Origin: Deltaproteobacteria bacterium
Lineage (GTDB): Bacteria; Myxococcota; Kuafuiibacteriia; Kuafuiibacteriales; Kuafuiibacteriaceae
Reading direction: 5' to 3'
NCBI GenBank assembly: GCA_020632995.1
Contig: JACKEN010000001.1
Span: forward strand, 521,001-585,000
Length of the DNA stretch: 64,000 bases
Part shown: positions 32,454 to 41,066 of the stretch, piece by piece
Layout: every line of letters starts with the position of its first letter
Numbering within the stretch: the first letter of the stretch is position 1
Position numbers and translations under genes: made by a program
The notes under the pieces: generated by a model
Databases searched by the model: none
Seen by the model: only the letters and a program-made list of their open reading frames with translations
Told to the model about the DNA's origin: nothing

Positions 32454-34622
32454 ATGGCCATCACCCCCGTCGAGACCACCCAGGCCCTGCGCTTCGACGT
32501 GCAGGGGATGACCTGCGCCACCTGCGCGGCCCGGGTGCAGAAGACCTTGCAGAAGCAAGACGGGGTGCAGCTGGCGGCGGTGAACTTCGCGGCCGGTCAG
32601 GCCACGGTGGTGGTGGACGGGGCCGAGGCCGAGGCCCTGATGGCCGCGGTCACCAACATCGGCTTCGGCCTGACCCCCCACGTCGAGGGCGAGGGCCCGA
32701 GCGTGGCCGAGCGCCACCAGGAGGCGGCGCGGAAGGGCAAGCGGCGCTTCATCGGGAGCGCCTTGGTGACCCTGCCGGTGTTCATCCTGGCCATGTCCGG
32801 GGTGGACGCGACCTGGTCGCGAGTCCTGCAAGCCGTCTTGACGGCGGTGGTGGTGTTCGGGTTCGGGGCGCGCTTTCACGTCATCGCGGCCCAGCGCCTC
32901 AAGAACCTCGACGCGAACATGGACACCCTGGTGTCGGTCGGCACCCTCACCGCGGTCCTGTACTCGACCTGGGCCCTCTTCGCCGGCCAGCACATCTACT
33001 TCGAGACCGGCGCGGTGATCGTCACCCTGATCCTGCTCGGGCGCTGGCTGGAGGCCCGGGCCAAGGGCCGCGCCACCGACGCGCTGGGGCGCCTCGCCGC
33101 GCTCTCGGCCAAGGAGGCGCGGGTCCTCGACGGAGACAAGGAGCACACCGTCCCCATCGAGGCGGTGCTCCCCGGGCACCACATGGTCGTCCGCGCGGGC
33201 GAGAAGATCCCCACCGACGGCAAGGTGCTGGAGGGGCGCTCCAGCGTGGACGAGAGCATGCTCACCGGCGAGTCGCTCCCGGTGGACAAGACCCCGGGCG
33301 ACGAGGTCTTCGGCGCCACCGTGAACCGCGAGGGGCGCCTGGTGGTCGAGGCTACCCAGGTCGGCCAGGACACCGCGCTGTCCCGCATCGTGCGGCTGGT
33401 AGAGGACGCCCAGGCCAAGAAGGCCCCGGTGGAGCACCTGGTGGACCGGGTGGCCTCGGTCTTCGTGCCCGCGGTGATCGCGCTGGCCATCATCACCTTC
33501 CTCGGCTGGTACCTGGGGGCCGACGCCCCCCTCGCCGAGGCCATCCAGCGCGCGGTGGCGGTGCTGATCATCGCGTGCCCCTGCGCCCTCGGCCTCGCGA
33601 CGCCGACCGCGATCATGGTCGGCTCGGGGCGGGGCGCCGAGCGCGGGGTGCTCTTCCGTGGGGCCGAGGTCTTCGAGCGGGCAAGGCACGTTGACGTCCT
33701 CGTCTTCGACAAGACCGGCACCCTCACCAAGGGCGAGATGGCCCTGGTGGACGTGGTGGCGGCGGAGGGCGAGGACGAGGCCGCGCTCTTGTCCCGGGTG
33801 GCCCGGGTCGAGGCCGGCAGCAGCCACCCCATCGCCCAGGCGGTGGTGGCAGGGGCCCGGGCGCGTGGGGTCGAGGTGACCCCGGCCGAGGGCTTCGTGG
33901 ACCACGCCGGTCGCGGGGTGGTGGGCGAGGTCGATGGCGCCGAGGTCCGGGTGGGCCGCCCCGCGTGGCTCGCCGAGGCCGGGGTCGCGCTGCCCGACGC
34001 GCTGACCGAGCGCCAGGCCGCGCTCGAGGCCGAGGGCAAGACGGTCTTCGCCGCCGCCTGGGGCGGCCAGGTCCGTGGGCTGGTGGCGGTGGCGGACACC
34101 CTGCGTGACACCGCCGAGGCCACGGTGCAAGCCCTGTTGCGCGACGGCCTGGAGGTCGCCCTGGTCACCGGCGACAACCGCCGCACCGCCGAGGCGATCG
34201 CGGCCCGCCTGGGCATCAAGGAGGTGATCTCCGAGACCCTCCCCGAGGACAAGGCGGCCTACGTCGCGCGCCGTCAGGCCGAGGGGCGCAAGGTGGCCTT
34301 CGTGGGCGACGGCATCAACGACGCCCCCGCCCTGACCCAGGCCGACCTCGGGGTGGCCATCGGCACCGGCACCGACGTCGCGGTCGAGGCGGGCCAGGTG
34401 GTGCTGGTGAGCGGCGATCCGGCCCTGGTGCGGGACGGCCTCGCGCTGGCGCGGCGGACCTTCCGGACGATCGCCCAGAACCTGTTCTGGGCCTTCTTCT
34501 ACAACGTGCTGGCCATTCCGCTGGCTGCCCTGGGCTTCTTGAACCCGATGATCGCGGCGGGGGCGATGGCGTTCTCGAGCGTCACCGTGGTGTCCAACAG
34601 CTTGCGCCTGCGGCGGGCCTGA
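32454..34622 (+). CDS. copA: Cu(I)-exporting P1B-type ATPase
   Basis: 722 aa. One N-terminal HMA domain (MTCATC, Cys21/Cys24), eight predicted membrane helices, the ion-binding CPC near residue 375 in ACPCALGLATPTA, the phosphorylated Asp in DKTGTLTKGE near 420, the GDN/GDGIND hinge near 570-620, the HP motif (SSHPIAQA) and a C-terminal MxxSS-type membrane site (MAFSSVTVVSNSLRLRR). All are hallmarks of Cu(I) (P1B-1) ATPases. It exports copper from the cytosol to the periplasm, where the multicopper oxidase encoded on the other strand could oxidise it. GAGGAG lies just before the ATG. It converges on the kinase gene with a 7-nt gap. Confidence 0.95.
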   Translation: MAITPVETTQALRFDVQGMTCATCAARVQKTLQKQDGVQLAAVNFAAGQATVVVDGAEAEALMAAVTNIGFGLTPHVEGEGPSVAERHQEAARKGKRRFIGSALVTLPVFILAMSGVDATWSRVLQAVLTAVVVFGFGARFHVIAAQRLKNLDANMDTLVSVGTLTAVLYSTWALFAGQHIYFETGAVIVTLILLGRWLEARAKGRATDALGRLAALSAKEARVLDGDKEHTVPIEAVLPGHHMVVRAGEKIPTDGKVLEGRSSVDESMLTGESLPVDKTPGDEVFGATVNREGRLVVEATQVGQDTALSRIVRLVEDAQAKKAPVEHLVDRVASVFVPAVIALAIITFLGWYLGADAPLAEAIQRAVAVLIIACPCALGLATPTAIMVGSGRGAERGVLFRGAEVFERARHVDVLVFDKTGTLTKGEMALVDVVAAEGEDEAALLSRVARVEAGSSHPIAQAVVAGARARGVEVTPAEGFVDHAGRGVVGEVDGAEVRVGRPAWLAEAGVALPDALTERQAALEAEGKTVFAAAWGGQVRGLVAVADTLRDTAEATVQALLRDGLEVALVTGDNRRTAEAIAARLGIKEVISETLPEDKAAYVARRQAEGRKVAFVGDGINDAPALTQADLGVAIGTGTDVAVEAGQVVLVSGDPALVRDGLALARRTFRTIAQNLFWAFFYNVLAIPLAALGFLNPMIAAGAMAFSSVTVVSNSLRLRRA

Positions 34623-34629
34623 GCCCGGC

Positions 34630-36912
34630 TCACAGCACCTCGAGCACCCCGACCTCGATGAAGGTGTAGGCGAGCGAGGCCATGACGTGGCGCTGCTCCG
34701 GCACCTCGTCCAGCAGCTCGGCGAGGGCGACGCCGCTGGTCAGCCGGACCGCCGCCTCGTGCTGGGCGGGGCTCGCCTGGAGCTCTGAGAGCAGGGCCTC
34801 GGCGTCGACCCGTGGGCTCAGGGGTCGGGAGAGGGCGGGGGCGAGCCGCGTGAGGAGCGCCGCCTCCGAGAGGGCCCGGAACACCATGTTGGGCAGCAGC
34901 GGCAGGAGCGAGGGGGCGAGGGGCGAGCCGACCGCGGGCAGGACCTGCACGTCGAGCCCGTAGCGCCCGGCCTGCAGGGCGACCACCGCGAGCAGGCGCT
35001 CCTTCATCAGCGCGGTGCGGAGCACCCGCAGGTCGACCGCGCTGGCCAGCACCTCCTGCACCCGGGTGTCGGTGCGGAGCGCGGTGTGGACGAGCGAGGC
35101 CAGGGCGTCGGGGCGGACGAGGTCCCGGCTCACGAGGAGCGCGGGGAGCTGCTCCGCGGGGTCCGAGGAGCGGACCTCCACCGGCTGCCCCCGCCGCAGG
35201 TGGATCTCGGTGCGCCCCCGCTCGTGCTCCACCACCAGGCGCCCCGACGGCCGCCAGCTGGCCACGTTGGCGAGCATGGCCACGCCGGAGATCTCGGACA
35301 GGTCCCCCATCGGAGGGCTGGGGCTCGTGGCGGGGGCGATGTTCCCCGGCCGCAAGGCCTCCTGCGCGGTGAGCTCGAGGTAGCGGGTGAGGCCCAGCCA
35401 GCTCTCGCCGTCGAAGGAGACGCTGGTCTCCGCCGCTGGGTTGATCAGCAACCCGTCCTGCACGAGGTGGTTCAGGGTGAGGTAGTCCCAGGGGCCCGAC
35501 ACCCGAGCCGCCGCGTCCGCGAACCAGAACGGGCTCGGCCCCTCGTAGGGCGCAGGCTCCCCGACCTCGGGCTCACCGTAGGCGCGCAAGGTCTCTTGCG
35601 CGAGGACGTCGGCCTCCCAGTGATCGGGGGTGGGGGGCGGCTCGCTCACCCCCACCTCGGCGAGGACCGGGGTCAGGCCGAGCAGCGCGCCGGGCGGGAT
35701 GGGCCCGGTCGGCCCGTCGCCGGCGTCGGACGGGGGCTCGCCCAGGCCGGGCGGGATCGGGCCGGTGGGCCCGTCGTCGCTGACCGGCTCGGCGGGCGCC
35801 GACGTGCCCCGGCGCCAGGCGTCGGCGCTGGAGGACCGCTGGATCATGGGCTCCTCGAGCAGGGTGTCGGGGCCGGGTCGCGCGGCGGCCTGGCGGTCCG
35901 AGGACGCCAGCCGCGGGGCCTGCACCTGGTCGGTGATGCTCTCGGGGGCCGGGCGGGGCTCGTTGAGCCCGCGCATGAGCTGCTCGAGGTCGACCACCGT
36001 CTGCAGATCGAAGGGGTCCGGGCGCGCGAGGAAGCGCTTGAGCGCGTCCCGCAGCTCCCGCGCCGACGAGACCCGCCGCTCCAGGCGCTTCTCCATCGCC
36101 CACAGCACCACCCGCTCCAGCTCCTCGGGGATCGAGGGCACCCGCGCGCGCAGCGGCCGCGGCACGTTGTTGAGGTGCATCAGGAGGATCTCGCCCGGAT
36201 CCTCGGCCTCGAAGGGCCGGCGCCCGGTGAGCATCTCGTAGAGGATGACGCCGCACGCGTAGACGTCGGTGCGCCCGTCGAGGGGGTCGCCCACCGCTTG
36301 CTCGGGCGACATGTACTCCGGGGTCCCGACGATCATCCCGCGCCGGGTGAGACCCGGGCCGGGGCGCTCGCCGTCCATGATCTTGGCGAGCCCGAAGTCG
36401 CAGACCTTCACGAACTCCACCAGCTCGCCGTCGTCGTCGGTGCGGCTGGCCACCATCACGTTGGCCGGCTTGAGGTCGCGGTGGATGACCCCCGACTCGT
36501 GGGCCGAGGTGAGGGCGGCCAGCACCTGGGCCATGATGGAGACCGCCCGGCGCGGCTCCATGGGGGCCTCGAGCCGGATGATGCGGTCCAGGTCCTGGCC
36601 CTCCAGGAACTCCATGGCCAGGTACACGAGGCGGTCGGGGCCGTCCTCGCCGAAGTCCAGGATGGTGACCGCGTTGGGGTGCTCGAGCCGGCTGGCCGAG
36701 CGGGCCTCGAGGGCGAAGCGCTGGGCGTGCAGGGGGTCGCCGAGGCGCTTGAGGACCTTGATCGCGATCTTCTTGCCGAGGGCGTGGTGGTAGGCCGAGA
36801 AGACCCAGCCCATGCCCCCGCCCCCGAGGTGCTCCAGCACCTCCATCTTGCCCGCGATCCGTCGTCCGATGAGCGCGTTGGGCGACTCCGGGAGCTGGGG
36901 CTCGTTGCTCAA
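34630..36912 (-). CDS. Ser/Thr kinase with GYF-like and DUF4388 domains
   Basis: 760 aa. The Hanks-type kinase occupies about residues 14-285: GGGGMGWVF, AIKVL Lys, HRDLKPANVM, DFGLAK, GTPEYMSPEQ. A Pro/Gly-rich linker carries the twice-repeated segment DGPTGPIPPG. A GYF_2-like module (PFWFADAAARVSGPWDYLTL...WLGL) follows near 475-540. The C-terminus is DUF4388/PATAN-like (GVAMLANVASWRPSGRLVVE... IHLRRGQPVEV), a domain typical of myxobacterial regulators. No membrane helix is seen, so it is cytosolic. The TTG start at 36912 has no Shine-Dalgarno sequence. The gene converges on copA and lies 51 nt downstream of the PEGA gene. Confidence 0.87.
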   Translation of the reverse strand: MSNEPQLPESPNALIGRRIAGKMEVLEHLGGGGMGWVFSAYHHALGKKIAIKVLKRLGDPLHAQRFALEARSASRLEHPNAVTILDFGEDGPDRLVYLAMEFLEGQDLDRIIRLEAPMEPRRAVSIMAQVLAALTSAHESGVIHRDLKPANVMVASRTDDDGELVEFVKVCDFGLAKIMDGERPGPGLTRRGMIVGTPEYMSPEQAVGDPLDGRTDVYACGVILYEMLTGRRPFEAEDPGEILLMHLNNVPRPLRARVPSIPEELERVVLWAMEKRLERRVSSARELRDALKRFLARPDPFDLQTVVDLEQLMRGLNEPRPAPESITDQVQAPRLASSDRQAAARPGPDTLLEEPMIQRSSSADAWRRGTSAPAEPVSDDGPTGPIPPGLGEPPSDAGDGPTGPIPPGALLGLTPVLAEVGVSEPPPTPDHWEADVLAQETLRAYGEPEVGEPAPYEGPSPFWFADAAARVSGPWDYLTLNHLVQDGLLINPAAETSVSFDGESWLGLTRYLELTAQEALRPGNIAPATSPSPPMGDLSEISGVAMLANVASWRPSGRLVVEHERGRTEIHLRRGQPVEVRSSDPAEQLPALLVSRDLVRPDALASLVHTALRTDTRVQEVLASAVDLRVLRTALMKERLLAVVALQAGRYGLDVQVLPAVGSPLAPSLLPLLPNMVFRALSEAALLTRLAPALSRPLSPRVDAEALLSELQASPAQHEAAVRLTSGVALAELLDEVPEQRHVMASLAYTFIEVGVLEVL

Positions 36913-36963
36913 GGTCGGCCGGAGCCTATCACGTCGCCCAGGTCGCGAAGGTGACGTCGAGGG

Positions 36964-37806
36964 TCACGGGCAGGGGGTGCAGGGGCCGCCCTGAGTGGTC
37001 ACGCAGAAGCAGCCGGGGGCGGGGTCCCGGGCGAAGGGATCCGCCGCCACCACCGCGGCGGTGGCCGCGCCCAGCACCACCACCCCGACCCCGGCCCAGA
37101 ACCAGGGTGACGCGAGCACGCCGCCGGAGTCCGCGACGCGGGCCGTCGGCAGCGGGAGCGCGACCCGGGTGGTGCGGTGGGCGAGCACCACCGCCTCGAC
37201 CTCGGCCTTGCCGCCCGGGCCCTCGCCCCGGACCACGTGCCGCCCGGGCCGCAGGCGCCAGCCCCCCGAGGCGTCGGGCGGGGCGCCGTCGACCATGACC
37301 GGGGCCCCGGCCGGCTCGGTGGTGACCTCGAGGCGGCCGGCCGGCACGAACCCCAGCTCGTCCAGGGTGGCGCGGGTGGCCTCCACGAAGACCTGATCCC
37401 ACGGGGCTCGGGGCCCGGCCTCGGCCAGGGTGGGGCTCCGGGTGCGGCGCCCGTCCGCCGCGACCACCGCCACCGTCACCAGGGGCGGCTCGAGGGCGAA
37501 GTTCACGATCGCCCGCAGCCCCAGATCGGCCCCCACGTCCTGGAGGATCCGGGCAACGCAGGCCTGGTCCGACCCGCAGCGGGCGGCCTCGGTGGCGCGC
37601 GAGGTCGCCCCCTGGAGGAAGAGCTCGTCGTAGCCGATGACGTCGAGCCCGAGCCGGATCCCGACCCCCTCCGCCACCGCGTCGAACACCGCGCGCGCGC
37701 TCGCCTCGCCCGCCGGCCCCTCCACCACCGCGGGGAGGATCGCCAGCCGCTCCGGGCCGGCGGGGACGGCCAGCGCGATCAACAGCAGCGCCGCCGCCGC
37801 GCTCAT
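36964..37806 (-). CDS. PEGA-domain protein with C-terminal membrane segment and Cys-rich tail
   Basis: 280 aa. A signal-like hydrophobic N-terminus (AAAALLLIALAVPA) is followed by a FlgO/CsgG-like domain (LAILPAVVEG... ARCGSDQACVARILQDVGADLGLRAIV). A PEGA domain (GRLEVTTEPAGAPVMVDG... RLRPGRHVV) lies near 157-210, then a membrane helix (FWAGVGVVVLGAATAAVVAA) near 236-255 and a short tail with four cysteines (CFCVTTQGGPCTPCP). Its ATG overlaps the stop of the upstream kinase (ATGA), so the kinase and this envelope protein are translated together. The kinase may sense or phosphorylate through this partner; inferred from coupling only. Confidence 0.75.
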   Translation of the reverse strand: MSAAAALLLIALAVPAGPERLAILPAVVEGPAGEASARAVFDAVAEGVGIRLGLDVIGYDELFLQGATSRATEAARCGSDQACVARILQDVGADLGLRAIVNFALEPPLVTVAVVAADGRRTRSPTLAEAGPRAPWDQVFVEATRATLDELGFVPAGRLEVTTEPAGAPVMVDGAPPDASGGWRLRPGRHVVRGEGPGGKAEVEAVVLAHRTTRVALPLPTARVADSGGVLASPWFWAGVGVVVLGAATAAVVAADPFARDPAPGCFCVTTQGGPCTPCP

Positions 37807-39458
37807 CGGGCGCCCGCCGACTCCAGCGCCGCCACCCGCCGTGCCAGCGCCTCGAGCCGAGCGGGGGCCGGGTCCAGAGCCGACGCCTCGGCCTGGAGCG
37901 CGCTCACCAGCCGCTCGCCCTCGGCCGTCGCGGGCGCGCCGGGGGGCAGGGCGTTCAGGGCGGCGCGTGCGCGCTTCAACAGGCCCAGCGCGGTGAGCGG
38001 GGCGCGCTCGGTCGGGGCTGGCACCGGCTCGGGTGCAGGCGCGGTCCGGGTCGGGGTCGAGGGGCGCCGGTGCGCGGTCCGGGCGGGGGCGGGCTCGGCC
38101 GGGGCGGGCTCCTCCGGCGCCTCCGTGACCACCACCGGCGCGACCTGGGGCGCCGCCGCGGGCGCCTCCGGCTCGGGGAGCCGGACCGGGATCGGGGCCT
38201 CCTCGGCCGGCTGCAAGAGGAACGCGCCCACCCCGATCCCGACCGCGAGGGTGGCCGCCATCAGGCCGACCACCACCTGGAAGGGGACCCCGCGCCCCGG
38301 CGCGGGGAGGGGGCCGCTGCTCATCGCGGCCGCGTAGCCGAGCGGGGTCGGGGTGCCGGTGGCGGGGGAGGCGACCTGCACGAGGGGCGGGAGCAAGCTC
38401 TCTTGCGGACCCGAGGGCGGCGGCGCGGCGTGGGCGGGGCGCGCGGCGAGCACCTCGACCGGCTCTGGGAGCGAGGGCGCTGTGGGCGCGCCGACGTGCA
38501 GCAGGTGGGTCACCTCGGTCTTGGCCCGGTCCAGCTCGCCCCACAGGAGCGCGCCGACCAACGTGGAGACCTGGGGCGCCTCGTGATCGAGGGGGACCGC
38601 CTCGAGGAGCGCGTCCCGGAACTCGCGGGCGGACTGGAACCGCGCCTCCTCGGGGACCGCCAGCGCCCTTCTGCACACCGCGTCGAGCGCGGGCGGGACA
38701 TCGCCCCGCAGGTGCGAGGGAGGCACGAACTCCGGCTGCACCTGGGCTCGCAGCATCAGCGGCACCGGCCCCCGCTTGATGTAGCGGGTCAGGGTCAGCG
38801 TCTCCCAGAGCACGATGCCGGCCGCGTAGGTGTCGGTCCGCGCGTCGACCGCGAGCCCCTGCACCTGCTCCGGCGCCATGTAGCCGGGGGAGCCCATCAC
38901 CACCCCGGTGCCGGTCTTCCAGTCCTGCAGGGTGGACTTCCCGAGGCCGAGGTCGATGAGGCGGGTCCGGCCGTCCTCGCCCACCATGATGTTCTTGGGC
39001 GCGACGTCGCGGTGCACGATGCCGAGGGGCTGCCCGGTGCGCGGGTCGCGGGCGGTGTGCAGGGCGTGCAGGCCAGCGAGCGCGCCGGCCACGATGTCCA
39101 CCACCGACGTGAGGGAGGGGCGGTGCCCGGTGTCCTTGAGGTCCTGGATCACCCGCGCGAGCGCCCACCCGGACAGGTACTCCATCGCGATGTAGAGCGA
39201 GTCGCCGACCCGCCCCACGTCGTAGACCCTGGCCACGTGGGGGTCGTCGATCGCCACCGCGAGCTCCGCCTCGTGGCGGAAGCGCTTCACGAAGTCGCCC
39301 TGGTCCAACAGCGCGCCATGCAGGCGCTTGATCACCACGGGGGAGGGCACGCCGGCCCCCTCGTCCCGAGGCCGGGCCAGGAACACGTCCCCGGTGCCTC
39401 CGGTGCCGAGGTTCTTCAGCAGGAGGTACGGGCCGTACGTGCGCGGCCAGTCGGACAC
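37803..39458 (-). CDS. transmembrane Ser/Thr kinase with variant HRD and DFG motifs
   Basis: 551 aa from GTG 39458, chosen because an extended -10 (TGCTATATT) lies 7 nt upstream; TTG 39467 is the alternative. Kinase domain: GTGGTGDVF, VIKRL Lys, HRDVAPKNIM in place of HRDLKPxN, and DLGLGKS in place of DFG; GSPGYMAPEQ is normal. The catalytic Asp and metal-binding Asp are kept, so activity is plausible, but the AxK-to-AP change alters the loop. A Pro/Ala-rich linker, one membrane helix (VVVGLMAATLAVGIGVGAFLL) and an Ala/Pro/Glu-rich C-terminus follow. Overlaps the PEGA gene by 4 nt. Confidence 0.83.
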   Translation of the reverse strand: MSDWPRTYGPYLLLKNLGTGGTGDVFLARPRDEGAGVPSPVVIKRLHGALLDQGDFVKRFRHEAELAVAIDDPHVARVYDVGRVGDSLYIAMEYLSGWALARVIQDLKDTGHRPSLTSVVDIVAGALAGLHALHTARDPRTGQPLGIVHRDVAPKNIMVGEDGRTRLIDLGLGKSTLQDWKTGTGVVMGSPGYMAPEQVQGLAVDARTDTYAAGIVLWETLTLTRYIKRGPVPLMLRAQVQPEFVPPSHLRGDVPPALDAVCRRALAVPEEARFQSAREFRDALLEAVPLDHEAPQVSTLVGALLWGELDRAKTEVTHLLHVGAPTAPSLPEPVEVLAARPAHAAPPPSGPQESLLPPLVQVASPATGTPTPLGYAAAMSSGPLPAPGRGVPFQVVVGLMAATLAVGIGVGAFLLQPAEEAPIPVRLPEPEAPAAAPQVAPVVVTEAPEEPAPAEPAPARTAHRRPSTPTRTAPAPEPVPAPTERAPLTALGLLKRARAALNALPPGAPATAEGERLVSALQAEASALDPAPARLEALARRVAALESAGAR

Positions 39459-39465
39459 GTGGGGC

Positions 39466-39474
39466 AATATAGCA
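39466..39474 (-). promoter_or_regulatory. extended -10 promoter element before the kinase
   Basis: On the minus strand TGCTATATT is followed by GCCCCAC and then GTG. This is a near-consensus extended -10 that would place the transcript start at the GTG. No good -35 hexamer is seen. Confidence 0.5.
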
Positions 39475-39488
39475 GGGTCGGCCGGCGT

Positions 39489-39968
39489 CTACCGCCCCAG
39501 GCGGCGGATGATGTCGGACGAGGAGTGGTCCTTGGGGTCGCCGCAGATGGCCACCCGCCCGCCGTAGCCCTGGACCACCGCCCGCTCGGGCACGGTCTCG
39601 GGGGTGTAGTCGGTGCCCTTGGCGTGCACGTCCGGCTTCAAGGTGGCGAGGATCCGCTCCACGTTCAGGTCGTCGAACACGAAGACGTGGTCCACGCAGG
39701 CGAGGGCGGCGATGATCTCGGCCCGCTCCGCCTCGGGGATAACCGGGCGCCCCTCGCCCTTGTAGGCGCGGGTGGAGCGGTCCGAGTTCACCGCCACCAC
39801 AAGGATGTCGCCCTCCTCGGCCGCCGCCTCCAGGTAGCGCAGGTGGCCGACGTGGAAGAGGTCGAAGACCCCGTTGGTGAGCACCACCGCGAGGTCGCCG
39901 CGCTCTTGGTAGCGCTCGGCGAGGGCCTCGAGGGTGGTGAGCTTGTCCAGGGTGCCCGCGTCGGACAT
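39489..39968 (-). CDS. rfaE2: D-glycero-beta-D-manno-heptose 1-phosphate adenylyltransferase
   Basis: 159 aa nucleotidyltransferase of the cytidylyltransferase fold. The signature TNGVFDLFHVGHLRYLE carries the HxGH-type ATP-binding histidines, and the C-terminal DHSSSDIIRRL replaces the ISSTxLR motif. It makes ADP-heptose from heptose-1-phosphate and ATP for the LPS inner core. The start is ATG 39968, overlapping the kinase-domain gene's TGA by one base (TGATG), with GAGGAG upstream; GTG 39971 is possible. In enterobacteria this domain is fused to the kinase as HldE; here the two are separate genes. Confidence 0.93.
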   Translation of the reverse strand: MSDAGTLDKLTTLEALAERYQERGDLAVVLTNGVFDLFHVGHLRYLEAAAEEGDILVVAVNSDRSTRAYKGEGRPVIPEAERAEIIAALACVDHVFVFDDLNVERILATLKPDVHAKGTDYTPETVPERAVVQGYGGRVAICGDPKDHSSSDIIRRLGR

Positions 39969-40978
39969 CACGTCAACTCCTCTTGCGCCAGCTCGGCCAG
40001 CGCCTCAGGGGTGCAGGTGGCGGCGCCGATCTCCTTGACCACGATCGACGCCGCGCAGTTGGCGAGGGCCGCCGCGTCGACCTCGTCTGCCCCCGCCAGG
40101 AGGGCCAGGGTGAAGGTGGCGGTGACGGTGTCGCCCGCCCCGGTGACGTCCACCGCCTCGTGCCCGCCGTGGGCGGCGAGGAGCGCCTGCCGGCCGGCCT
40201 TGGTGGCGATCGCCATGCCCTCGCGCCCCCGGGTCACCACCGCCACGTCGAGGCCCAGGTCCGAGACCAGGCGCGACGCCGCGGCGAGGGCGGAGGCCTC
40301 GGTGCGGAGGGTGAGGCCCAGCGCCTCCTCCACCTCGGGCTCGTTCGGGGTCACCGCGGTGACCCCCTTGAAGCGCAAGAGGGCATGCCGGCTGTCCACC
40401 ACCACCCGGATCCCCTTCGCCCGGGCGCGCTGCGCCAGCTCGACGTAGAGCTCGGTGGTGGTGGCCTCGCCGTAGTCGGAGATCACCAGCGCCTCGACCC
40501 CCTCGAGGGCGCGGGTGGCCTGGTCCATGAGCGCCGCCTCGTCCGCGGCGGGGATCGCGCCCGAGTTCTCGCGATCGATGCGCAACATCTGTTGCTTGGT
40601 GGTGTGCAGGCCGCCCGCGAGCACCCGGGTCTTGGTGACGGTGCAGCCTGTCTTGCGCTTGGCGAGGTAGCCGGCGTCGATGCCGAGGCCGCCCGCGGTG
40701 GCGGCGAGGATCCGGCCCTCCTCGTCGTCACCCACCAGGCCCACCAGGCGCACCGGCGCCCCCAGGGCGGCGAAGTTGGCCGCGGTGTTGGCGGCCCCGC
40801 CGATGCGGAACTCCCGGGCGTCCTCCCGGACGATCAGCACCGGGGCCTCGCGGCTGATCCGGTGGGTGGAGCCCATCAGATAGACGTCGAGCACGGGGTC
40901 CCCCACCACCGCCACCGGGTGCCCGCGGAGGCCGGCGACGGCGCGCAGCATGGCGGCGCGGGAGGGGACGTGCTGCAT
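39968..40978 (-). CDS. rfaE1: D-glycero-beta-D-manno-heptose-7-phosphate kinase
   Basis: 336 aa PfkB-type sugar kinase. GGAANTAANFAALGAPVRLVG (N-terminal PfkB signature), KTRVLAGGLHTTKQQMLRID and the catalytic DVTGAGDTVTATF are all intact. It phosphorylates heptose-7-phosphate at C1, the step before the adenylyltransferase encoded by the overlapping next gene. ATG 40978 is preferred over ATG 40996. It is divergent from the two-component regulator with an 88-nt gap. Together with the heptosyltransferases at 47.6 and 60.9-62.9 kb it supports an ADP-heptose-dependent LPS core. Confidence 0.93.
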   Translation of the reverse strand: MQHVPSRAAMLRAVAGLRGHPVAVVGDPVLDVYLMGSTHRISREAPVLIVREDAREFRIGGAANTAANFAALGAPVRLVGLVGDDEEGRILAATAGGLGIDAGYLAKRKTGCTVTKTRVLAGGLHTTKQQMLRIDRENSGAIPAADEAALMDQATRALEGVEALVISDYGEATTTELYVELAQRARAKGIRVVVDSRHALLRFKGVTAVTPNEPEVEEALGLTLRTEASALAAASRLVSDLGLDVAVVTRGREGMAIATKAGRQALLAAHGGHEAVDVTGAGDTVTATFTLALLAGADEVDAAALANCAASIVVKEIGAATCTPEALAELAQEELT

Positions 40979-41032
40979 GGGCCTGAGAAGCCACATTCCC
41001 CCCTCGCTGGCAAAGGACTTTGCGCCGGCGGC

Positions 41033-41060
41033 TTGCCGGCGGCGGGGGAGGCGCTATCTT
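41033..41060 (+). promoter_or_regulatory. candidate promoter of the response-regulator gene
   Basis: TTGCCG at 41033-41038, 16-nt spacer, TATCTT at 41055-41060, then GGGGCG and the GTG start. The layout predicts a leaderless transcript. Confidence 0.5.
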
Positions 41061-41066
41061 GGGGCG

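Noticed and set aside
36964..39168. 734-codon minus-strand frame spanning the PEGA gene and the kinase gene
   Set aside because: Only the last 280 codons look like protein. The ATGA overlap at 37803-37806 marks the true start of the PEGA gene.
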